Origin: Flavobacteriales bacterium
GTDB lineage: Bacteria; Bacteroidota; Bacteroidia; NS11-12g; UBA9320
Reading direction: 5' to 3'
Length of the DNA stretch: 64,000 nucleotides
Assembly (NCBI GenBank): GCA_020635395.1
Contig: JACJZV010000001.1
Coordinates: forward strand, 1,178,001-1,242,000
A program made the position numbers and the translations under genes. A model generated the notes under the pieces. That model did no database searches, was not told the DNA's origin, and saw nothing but the letters and a program-made list of their open reading frames with translations. This document shows, one piece after another, positions 32,489 through 39,565 of the stretch; within the stretch, counting starts at the first letter, position 1; every line of letters begins with the position of its first letter.

Positions 32489-32894
32489 AGCAAGAATCAC
32501 TGACAGAGAATTAATCCAGCTTTTCTGCCAATCCTATCGACAAACCTTCAACTCAACGAATATAACATAGACGATAAATATTCTGATAATTTACTTCTTC
32601 ATCTACAATTGTAGGCTCTGAAGGCTGACAGCTAACACACAAATATACGCCTCTGACACAACGCAAAGATTTTTCATAAAAAAACAAAAATGTTGAATCA
32701 AGTTTATTTCTGTAGGCAATGCAGATGCATGGTTGTTTTTGCGTAATTTGTATATGTTTATTCGTAAAGTCAGATAAATACATCAACTTAAACCTTGTTA
32801 TTTGTTCGTAGTACACAATGGTTCTAAAAGATTATTGATTTTTAGTGGGTCAACAAATCACACCAAACCATTCATTGTTTTTTGATTCGATCTT
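32489..32894. other. Gene-poor intergenic stretch
   Basis: About 400 nt lie between the truncated cupin-like gene and marC. An 87-codon frame on the minus strand (32553-32816) has Cys-rich, non-protein-like composition and is judged spurious. No hairpin, repeat or RNA gene was recognised. Confidence 0.5.
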
Positions 32895-33470
32895 CTAAAA
32901 CAACTCCTTAATATTTGTGGTAAATAGTTTTACGGCAATGGCCAAAAGCACAATGCCAAATACTTTTCGTAGGATGTTTATGCCTCCGTTGCCCAAAATG
33001 TTTTCGAGGGTTCGTGTATTTTTAAGCACGATATATACCAAAATGCAATTGATAATGATGGCAGCAAATATGTTTTGCACGGCATATTCAGAACGCAAGG
33101 ATAGGATGGAGGTAAGTGTTCCGGCTCCGGCAATGATTGGGAAAGCAATAGGCACAATACTGGCCGATGTGGGCGTTTCTTCTTTGTAGAGTTTTACGCC
33201 CAAAATCATTTCCATGGCCAGAAAAAACAATACAAACGAACCTGCAACCGCAAAACTATTGACATCCACACCCAAAATGCCCAATATTTTTTTGCCGGCA
33301 AAGAGAAAGGTAATCATAAGAGCAAGTGCGGCAATGGTGGCTTTTTCTGATTGTATATGCCCAAGTTTTTGCCTAAGCGACAGCATAATGGGTACGCTAC
33401 CCAAAATATCTATAACCGCAAAAAGCACCATGGAGGCAGATAGAATTTCGTTGAAATCCAGATTATTCAT
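32895..33470 (-). CDS. MarC family integral membrane protein
   Basis: This 191-residue protein has six hydrophobic helices, the length and topology of the MarC/UPF0056 family. Family strings are MVLFAVIDILGSVPIML at the N-terminus, AGSFVLFFLAMEMILG in the middle, SIVPIAFPIIAGAGTLTSI, and a C-terminal GINILRKVFGIVLLAIAVK. The gene was once linked to multiple antibiotic resistance but the true function is unknown. It is a single gene with no evident partner, and a terminator for the gene upstream on the same strand lies at 33526-33557. Confidence 0.93.
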   Translation of the reverse strand: MNNLDFNEILSASMVLFAVIDILGSVPIMLSLRQKLGHIQSEKATIAALALMITFLFAGKKILGILGVDVNSFAVAGSFVLFFLAMEMILGVKLYKEETPTSASIVPIAFPIIAGAGTLTSILSLRSEYAVQNIFAAIIINCILVYIVLKNTRTLENILGNGGINILRKVFGIVLLAIAVKLFTTNIKELF

Positions 33471-33525
33471 GCCGCGAAATTAGCGGATTGCCCAAAAGTG
33501 GTATCAAACAATTGTTCACAAAAAA

Positions 33526-33557
33526 AAAATCCCGATGTGAAGACACCGAGATTTTTT
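33526..33557 (-). terminator. Terminator after the charged secreted protein gene
   Basis: On the minus strand CTCGGTGT and ACATCGGG pair around CTTC, flanked by A- and T-tracts of seven or more. It lies 27 nt after the stop of the gene ending at 33584. Confidence 0.8.
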
Positions 33558-33583
33558 TGTGTTTACAAAATCTATTTAAACAA

Positions 33584-34237
33584 TTATTGACCGCTTTGTG
33601 AGTCGTGCAATTGTTTTAGTTTTTCTTCCGAACGTTTTATGGCATCTTCGGCTCGTTTAATTCTAGCCTCACGCTCGGCTATATCTTCTTTGCTTACTTT
33701 GCCACCTTTTTTGTCGGCTTCCAATTTATCTTTGGCTGCTTTCACTTTAGCTTTCGACTCATCAATTCGAGTTTGTGCATCTGATTTTGCAGTTTCAGCT
33801 CGTTTTGTGGCTTCATCTTTTTGTTGTTTTGCCTGCTCAGAGCGTTCTTTTCCAAATTCACGACCACTCATAGAGTCTTTGTTTCGATTTTGCCCGTGAT
33901 GGTTTCCGTTGTTACTGTGCATTTTGTCTTCGCCTTCGCCATGCTTTTCGCCTTCTGCGTGCTTGTCTTCACCTTCCTCGGCCTCATCATCGCCTCCACC
34001 TTTTTGCTCTCTCGATTTATGCTCCATCGATTTATCTTGGCCATGCTCTTTTTTGTATTTTTCAACGCTGTCTTTGGCTTTGTCCATCATTTTTGATTGC
34101 CCCTCTCTGCCATGCTCTGCTTTTTTCTCCATGGCTTTTTCATGACCACCACCTTTGCCGTGGCTTTGGGCAATGGCAACATTGAAACTTACTGTCAAAA
34201 CTGTGGCTATAAGCCATGTAAATATGTGCTTTTTCAT
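33584..34237 (-). CDS. Secreted, highly charged His-rich coiled-coil protein
   Basis: This 217-residue protein has a signal peptide (MKKHIFTWLIATVLTVSFNV, cleavage after AIAQ). The first mature half is very rich in His, Gly, Glu and Lys (GKGGGHEKAMEKKAEHGREG, GEDKHAEGEKHGEGEDKMHS) and looks disordered with metal-binding capacity. The second half (about 125-212) is a Lys/Glu/Ala coiled coil (TRIDESKAKVKAAKDKLEAD). No family recognised. It is followed downstream by a terminator, and the next gene upstream is a small lipoprotein with a similar helical tail, so both may be envelope spacer or binding proteins. Confidence 0.75.
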   Translation of the reverse strand: MKKHIFTWLIATVLTVSFNVAIAQSHGKGGGHEKAMEKKAEHGREGQSKMMDKAKDSVEKYKKEHGQDKSMEHKSREQKGGGDDEAEEGEDKHAEGEKHGEGEDKMHSNNGNHHGQNRNKDSMSGREFGKERSEQAKQQKDEATKRAETAKSDAQTRIDESKAKVKAAKDKLEADKKGGKVSKEDIAEREARIKRAEDAIKRSEEKLKQLHDSQSGQ

Positions 34238-34273
34238 TTTTTTAAATTAAATGTTAAAAAATTGGGTTTAAAA

Positions 34274-34477
34274 TTAAACATCCAAATCATTGATTACAGA
34301 ATCCAATTCATTCAACGAATTGTTCAAAGAATCAACCTGGTTGTTCAATTCCTCTGCTTTGTTTTCGTTGTCAATAGTTTCTTGTTTTGTTTGCTCGTCA
34401 ACTTCTTCCGTCTTGTCTGATTTACCACACGAAGCAAAAGCCGCAGCTAAAGCGAAAATTAATAGGTACTTTTTCAT
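34274..34477 (-). CDS. Small coiled-coil lipoprotein
   Basis: This 67-residue protein has a lipoprotein signal (LIFALAAAFASC, Cys at about 17). Its acidic heptad-like tail (ELNNQVDSLNNSLNELDSVI) repeats N/Q/L every 7 residues, forming a short coiled coil. It recalls Lpp-like envelope lipoproteins in layout but without a Lys anchor at the end. It lies 36 nt upstream of the charged secreted protein gene on the same strand and is probably cotranscribed. Confidence 0.75.
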   Translation of the reverse strand: MKKYLLIFALAAAFASCGKSDKTEEVDEQTKQETIDNENKAEELNNQVDSLNNSLNELDSVINDLDV

Positions 34478-34510
34478 TCTCTTTTTTTTTGCAAAATTAT
34501 GTTGAAAAAA

Positions 34511-35692
34511 TCAATTTTTTAAGGATAAAAAATGAGCTTCTAAATCAGCCGAAATGCCGTCCCAACTAAACTTGCCCCGAGCCTGACTCAAACCCTTTTC
34601 TCCTGTTTTTTTTCTTAATTCTTCTGATGATAAAAGTTTTACAACATGACTGATAAACTCTGTATCATCATTTGCATGAAAAACCCCATCACCCGTGGCT
34701 ATTTCGAGGCCTTTAAAGCCAATGTCGGTGCAAACCACCGGAACGCCCATGGCCATAGCTTCCAGCACTTTGTTTTGCGTGCCTGCACCAAACCGTAATG
34801 GGGCAACCACCACATCGGCCTGTTCATACATTTTAGAAATATCTTCTACAAACCCGGTAATTTTTACATCAGCCGAGGCCAAATCCAGAATAGACTTTAA
34901 GGGTCGTTGACCGGCCACAACAAACTCAATATCAGGAAACTGTGATTTTATTTTAGGGAAAATATTTTCGACAAAATGCAAGACAGCATCCACGTTTGGT
35001 GCATAATCCATGTTTCCCGTAAAAAGCAATGTTTTGTTTCTTGAATAGTTATGTCCTTTAAAGGCAAAAGTTTCTAAATCTACCCCATTTCGTAGCAAAC
35101 CAATGTTCGATTTAGGGTGGATATTCAACAAATGGTCGCGGTCTTCGACTGAGCAAACCAGGTTTAAATCAAAATCGTAAACCACTTTTTCGTACTGCAC
35201 AACTCTTTTTGATTCGAGGGCATCAAAAATTCGATTAAGTAGGGGTCGTTTTACCGTTTTTCGGCGTTGCCAGTACAACGAGTATGCATCCGGCAAATCC
35301 AATATCCGCGGTATGTTTGTTATGTTTCGGGTGTATTGAGACATTCGTAAATGCTGCGTATGAATAACATCAATAGAGTGGTTTTCTAAAAAATCGTGGA
35401 GCTGGTCGGCCATTTTTTTGCTTTTGAAGTAAGCCAACTGAAACGGGATTTTTCCGAAAAAGTTTAATGCACTATTCAACCATGATTTCCACACGGGTAG
35501 ATACACCAAATGCACCTCATCAAAAATTTCCTCTAATTGCTTTTGATATTGAAAATCAGACTTTTGCTCAACAAAAGCAATTAAATATAGGGTGTGGTTT
35601 TTGGCAATGCGTCGAGCGAGATTGTATATCTTTAACTTGTCGCCTCGGTGGGGAGGAAACGGAATCCGATTTGCAAAAAATAGAATATTCAA
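34511..35692 (-). CDS. Glycosyltransferase family 4, Stp1/TIGR03087-like
   Basis: The protein has about 393 residues. The family begins with ILF..RIPFPP..GDK, matched here by NILFFANRIPFPPHRGDK. The start is therefore most likely TTG 35692, although the frame stays open to an ATG at 35740. GT-B features follow: RILDLPDAYSLYWQRR, a central TLLFTGNMDYAPNVDAVLHF, and the C-terminal donor site VVVAPLRFGAGTQNKVLEAM, then GVPVVCTDIGFKGLE. It resembles sugar transferases of exopolysaccharide clusters, but no such cluster surrounds it. Donor and acceptor are unknown. Confidence 0.88.
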   Translation of the reverse strand: MNILFFANRIPFPPHRGDKLKIYNLARRIAKNHTLYLIAFVEQKSDFQYQKQLEEIFDEVHLVYLPVWKSWLNSALNFFGKIPFQLAYFKSKKMADQLHDFLENHSIDVIHTQHLRMSQYTRNITNIPRILDLPDAYSLYWQRRKTVKRPLLNRIFDALESKRVVQYEKVVYDFDLNLVCSVEDRDHLLNIHPKSNIGLLRNGVDLETFAFKGHNYSRNKTLLFTGNMDYAPNVDAVLHFVENIFPKIKSQFPDIEFVVAGQRPLKSILDLASADVKITGFVEDISKMYEQADVVVAPLRFGAGTQNKVLEAMAMGVPVVCTDIGFKGLEIATGDGVFHANDDTEFISHVVKLLSSEELRKKTGEKGLSQARGKFSWDGISADLEAHFLSLKN

Positions 35693-35915
35693 CCCTGCGA
35701 AAATAGTTTTTACCGTAGTTAAAACACTTTTTGCCCTCAATATTAATCTGGAAGCCCCACAATCTTTTTGTAGAATTTGGAAAAGCCGGAGGTATGGGAA
35801 AAAATCATAAATCTTTTTTTGGTAAAAAATGTTTAGACGAGAAAAGAAGGGAACTGTTTAAACTGTATTTTTGAATTAGTTGAGTTAACTTCAGTCGTTA
35901 TAAATAAATAGAAAT

Positions 35916-36647
35916 ATGAAAAAATCATTGATAGCACTTTCACTTTTGGCGGTTGTATTTTCGGGGTGTGATGACGATCCGGCGGTGCCTGTTGTTGAAG
36001 AAAAACCAATAGTTTTGACCATTAATCACACATGGAATACGCAAGAATTGAAGTTGAAAACGTGGTACACCACGGATAATGGAGACAGCATTTATGTATC
36101 AAACCTTCGGTATCATATCAATAATTTTGTATTGATAGATGATGCCGGAAATGAGTATGCCGACGAAAAATATTATTTGATAGATTTTGTAGAAAAGCCG
36201 CAAAACAGCTTGAGTTTTGATTTGGCAAAAGGCAAAAAGATTGCAAAAATTCGCTTCACGCTTGGTGTGGCTGATTCTGCGGTAAATGCATCGGGAGCCT
36301 TGTTGAAACAATTTTTAGACCCCATGTCGTGGGGCATGGCTTCGGGCTACATCAATTTTAAGTTTGAAGGTAATTCGCCTTCATCGCCCACCGGAAATTT
36401 TTATTACCATATTGGAGGCTATCAACCTTCTGTGGCCACGGCCCGCACTCTTACTTTAGATGTTCCTGGTGATGCTTTAGAGCAGATTTTAGGCAAAAAT
36501 ACCATCAATCTCAACTTGGATTTGGAAGACTTTTTTCATAGCCCAAACCCAATTGATATTTCCACTTTATATGATTATGAAACTGTTGGGCAGCCTGCCG
36601 TAATGATTTCGCAAAACTTTGATTCCATGTTTTCGCTGAGCAAATAG
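35916..36647 (+). CDS. MbnP-like lipoprotein
   Basis: This 243-residue protein has a lipoprotein signal (LLAVVFSGC, Cys at about 18). The mature domain matches the MbnP family of Bacteroidota: LTINHTWNTQELKLKTWYT, SIYVSNLRYHINNFVL, then YYLIDF, GVADSAVNASG, DPMSWGMASGYINFKFEG and YYHIGGY. MbnP proteins normally sit beside an MbnH di-haem peroxidase that oxidises a tryptophan in MbnP, producing a copper site. No such partner is in reach here. Metal or copper binding is therefore an inference from the family. Confidence 0.85.
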   Translation: MKKSLIALSLLAVVFSGCDDDPAVPVVEEKPIVLTINHTWNTQELKLKTWYTTDNGDSIYVSNLRYHINNFVLIDDAGNEYADEKYYLIDFVEKPQNSLSFDLAKGKKIAKIRFTLGVADSAVNASGALLKQFLDPMSWGMASGYINFKFEGNSPSSPTGNFYYHIGGYQPSVATARTLTLDVPGDALEQILGKNTINLNLDLEDFFHSPNPIDISTLYDYETVGQPAVMISQNFDSMFSLSK

Positions 36648-36684
36648 TGAGCATTTAGGCTTAACCAACAAGGTATTTAATCGA

Positions 36685-37248
36685 TCACGATTTTTTGACG
36701 TACTTGGTCAAAATCACGATGTTTTGACCTTCTACTTTGCCCTCAATGTACTCGGCATTGTCAGGGTCTAACCGGATATTTCTTACAGCAACGCCCCGTT
36801 TTGCCACTAAGCTGCTGCCTTTTACGTTCAAATCTTTAATAAGAACCACGGTATCGCCAGTGGCAAGCTCCGCCCCGTTGCTGTCTATATGCACTACTTT
36901 TCCATCTTCTGCACCGCTTTTTGCCCATGTCATTTCTTCATCCGTCAAATACATCATATCCAACAAATCAATAGGCCAACCTTCGTCTTTTATTTTTTGC
37001 AACAACCTATAAGATAGCACTTTAACAGCAGAATGCTCACTCCAAATGCTGTCGTTCAAGCATCGCCAGCGGGCAGAATTCATGGGTTGGTTACCCTGTA
37101 TTTGCTCATTGCACTCATTGCAAACCAACACGGCATTTTCAGCAAGTTCGTCTGTTTTGGGCGAAACAATATATGCAGAAAGTTGGTCATTTCCGCCACA
37201 CAATTCGCAGGCATTTGCCCTGTTTTTTAAATCATTTACTAAACTCAT
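36685..37248 (-). CDS. PhnA domain protein (YjdM-like)
   Basis: This 187-residue protein has an N-terminal zinc ribbon: the first Cys pair in ACELCGGND (about 14/17) and the second in LVCNECNEQ (about 43/46). The C-terminal PhnA domain is DSNGAELATGDTVVLIKDLN, VKGSSLVAKRGVAVRNIRL and ILTKYVKKS. Despite the name, the family has no proven role in phosphonate use and its function is open. The gene stands alone. Confidence 0.92.
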   Translation of the reverse strand: MSLVNDLKNRANACELCGGNDQLSAYIVSPKTDELAENAVLVCNECNEQIQGNQPMNSARWRCLNDSIWSEHSAVKVLSYRLLQKIKDEGWPIDLLDMMYLTDEEMTWAKSGAEDGKVVHIDSNGAELATGDTVVLIKDLNVKGSSLVAKRGVAVRNIRLDPDNAEYIEGKVEGQNIVILTKYVKKS

Positions 37249-37382
37249 TGCCGCAAAGCACTTAATTTTTTTTGAAACAGAAAATTTAATTTGTTTTCAA
37301 TGCATCAGGCAAATGGTGGTTAAAAAATACCAAGTGCAGCCAACATGAGCAAATCAGCTTTCTATATAAAACACCCAACGGC

Positions 37383-38135
37383 CTACGTGTTTTTGGAATT
37401 TTCGTTTTCAGCAAATAACGCCGCACCTACAATGCCGGCATCATTTCTAAAATGGGCAGCCACGGTGGGTGTTTTTACCGTTAAATAGTGCGAAAACTCT
37501 TCATATTTTTTGCTGATTCCTCCACCCAAAATAAAAAAATCGGGTGTGGTTATGCGGGCTAAATGATTTAGAAAAAAATCAAAACGAATTGCCCAATCTT
37601 TCAGATTTAATTTCTTTTCCTTTTTGGCTCCCGAGCCGGCATAATGCTCAATGAGCTTGTTTTTTTTATAAAACATACGGCCAAATTCAAAGTTTGGAAT
37701 GAGTTGGCCGTTGTAGAAAACGCCTGTACCAATACCCGTGCCGATGGTTATGGTTATTACCTTTCCGGTTTTATCTTTTCCGGCTCCAAGTTTCATTTCG
37801 GCAAGAGCAGCCAAGTCGGCATCGTTGGCCACAAAAAATGAATTGTTACAATGATTTTTAAATAAAGTATCCACTTGCACATTCAGCCATTTTTGGCTTA
37901 TGTTGCCCGATGTGAGGCATTTGCCATCTACAATAACGGTGGGAAAACTGCAACCCACAAGACCCTTCCAGTCCAATTTTTCAATAACTTCTTGAACCGA
38001 ATGTGCTATTAAATCGGGTGTGGCAGGTTGGGGAGTTTCCAGTCGAATGCGTTCAGAAATTAATTGCCCGTTGGCGGTTTCCACTACGGCGGCCTTTATG
38101 CCTGAGCCGCCTATATCTATTCCTAAAACTTCCAT
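37383..38135 (-). CDS. ppgK: Polyphosphate glucokinase (ROK family)
   Basis: The protein has 250 residues from MEVLGIDIGGSGIKAAVVE; an apparent upstream extension to 38462 is only antisense-frame noise over the transporter gene. ROK features are the phosphate loop DIGGSGIK, the catalytic-Asp region FFVANDADLAALAEM and the adenosine/polyphosphate region TITIGTGIGTGVF. CSFPTVIVDGK and the length fit PPGK, which phosphorylates glucose with polyphosphate (or ATP). The ATG overlaps the transporter's stop by one base (TAATG), so uptake and phosphorylation are translationally coupled. Confidence 0.88.
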   Translation of the reverse strand: MEVLGIDIGGSGIKAAVVETANGQLISERIRLETPQPATPDLIAHSVQEVIEKLDWKGLVGCSFPTVIVDGKCLTSGNISQKWLNVQVDTLFKNHCNNSFFVANDADLAALAEMKLGAGKDKTGKVITITIGTGIGTGVFYNGQLIPNFEFGRMFYKKNKLIEHYAGSGAKKEKKLNLKDWAIRFDFFLNHLARITTPDFFILGGGISKKYEEFSHYLTVKTPTVAAHFRNDAGIVGAALFAENENSKNT

Positions 38136-39466
38136 TAACGACTTATTTTTTTGGATAGCTCTTCTAACGAAATTCCTTTTGTTTCGGGCATTTTGAAATG
38201 AACCCATAAAAGCTGAAAAACCATCATTACCCCAAAAAATAAAAAGATACCACCACCACCAATTTGGTTTAATGCCAATGGCATGAGCAACGGAATTATG
38301 GCCGCCAACACCCAATGAACGCTGGAACCCACGGCCTGACCCGAGGCCCGCAATCGGTTGGGAAACAGCTCGGCAATAAACACCCAAATGACGGTGCCTT
38401 GCCCAATGGCATGAGAGGCAATAAACAAACACAGAAAAGTGAGCGAAACATAGCCCGACCAATTATAGAAAAAAGCCAAGGCTACCATAAAGAGTGAAAC
38501 AATGTATCCAACAGAACCAATATACATGAGTTTTTTTCTTCCCCAAACATCAATCAGTTTCATGCCCAATAGGGTGAAAAGCAGATTGCACAAACCAATG
38601 CCCACACTGCCCAAAAAGGCGGCATTTTGCTCAAAACCAGCCTCTATAAAAATGCGTTTGCTGTAGTATAAAATGGCATTGATGCCCGAAAATTGATTGA
38701 AAAACGCAATAAAAAAGACCAAAGCCAAGCCGATTCTATATTTTTTGGAGAAAATGGTGTCGGTGGTTTCTGATTGTGGCGGAATTAAGGCATCAAACTC
38801 GTTGGTGGTTGGGTGCAGAATGAGTTGTTTTTCGCTATCGGTCAATTGCAACAACTCCATACTTTTTGTGGCTTCTTTGGTTTTGCCCATGCTAAAAAGC
38901 CAACGCGGACTTTCGGGCAAAAACCAAACCAATCCGCTATAAATCAATGCGGGGAGGGCTTCAATGCCTATCATCCATTGCCAACCGCTGTTGGCCATAA
39001 AATAATTCGATAAAAAAGCAATTAAAATGCCGCACACAATGCTTAGTTGATACAAGGCTACCATTTGCCCACGTTTGGCAGCAGGCGATATTTCGGTAAT
39101 GTATGCCGGTGCAGCGATGGTGGAGGCACCCACCGCCAAACCGCCAATAAAACGAAAAAAGGCAAACATCAAATAATTGGTGGCCAAAGCCGAGCCAACC
39201 GCTGAAACAAAAAAGAAGATTCCAATAAAAAAAAGTGTGTTTTTCCGTCCGTATTTGTCGGTTGGAAACTTGCCAAAAACAGCACCCAACACCGTTCCCC
39301 AGAGGGCAGAACTCATCACCCAAAAGCCGTGTTGCCAATCGGAGAGTTGCCAAATACGCTGCAAAGTATCTTCCACCCCTGAAATGACCGCCGTATCAAA
39401 ACCAAAAAGAAATCCGGCCAATGCCACGGCAAACGACCATGTAAATGATTTGTTCATAGATTTCAA
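38135..39466 (-). CDS. Sugar porter (MFS, XylE/GalP-like)
   Basis: This 443-residue twelve-helix sugar:proton symporter has these motifs: GFLFGFDTAVISGVED, KYGRKNTLFF after helix 2, RFIGGLAVGASTIAAPAYI, PESPRWLFSMGK at the central loop, QFSGINAILYYS in helix 7, DVWGRKKLM and the terminal PETKGISLEELS. All are characteristic of the SP family. Glucose, xylose or galactose are possible; coupling to a glucokinase downstream favours glucose. The start may be the ATG at 39466 or the second Met four codons on. Confidence 0.95.
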   Translation of the reverse strand: MKSMNKSFTWSFAVALAGFLFGFDTAVISGVEDTLQRIWQLSDWQHGFWVMSSALWGTVLGAVFGKFPTDKYGRKNTLFFIGIFFFVSAVGSALATNYLMFAFFRFIGGLAVGASTIAAPAYITEISPAAKRGQMVALYQLSIVCGILIAFLSNYFMANSGWQWMIGIEALPALIYSGLVWFLPESPRWLFSMGKTKEATKSMELLQLTDSEKQLILHPTTNEFDALIPPQSETTDTIFSKKYRIGLALVFFIAFFNQFSGINAILYYSKRIFIEAGFEQNAAFLGSVGIGLCNLLFTLLGMKLIDVWGRKKLMYIGSVGYIVSLFMVALAFFYNWSGYVSLTFLCLFIASHAIGQGTVIWVFIAELFPNRLRASGQAVGSSVHWVLAAIIPLLMPLALNQIGGGGIFLFFGVMMVFQLLWVHFKMPETKGISLEELSKKISR

Positions 39467-39488
39467 AAATAGGGAAAAGTAACGTAGC

Positions 39489-39554
39489 CCCGTGCCATTG
39501 TAGCCCCGTGCCTCGAGGCACGGGGCTACTGAGACACGGCTACAATGGCACGGG
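39489..39554. repeat. Nested REP-like palindrome
   Basis: A perfect 30-bp palindrome (39500-39529, centre CTCGAG) lies inside a second inverted repeat with 17-bp perfect arms at 39489-39505 and 39538-39554. It shares the TGCCTCGAGGCA core with the copies at 21682-21799 but has different outer arm bases that remain paired. It sits 12 nt after the stop of the T9SS protein gene and may end its transcript. Confidence 0.85.
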
Positions 39555-39565
39555 AGACAAAAAAT

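Noticed and set aside
32553..32816. 87-codon frame on the minus strand
   Set aside because: Odd composition with scattered Cys, no recognisable family, no -7 box; treated as spurious.
38136..38462. N-terminal extension of the ppgK frame to an ATG at 38462
   Set aside because: It overlaps the sugar porter gene on the same strand in another frame, has transporter-shadow composition, and the ROK domain starts exactly at the ATG 38135.
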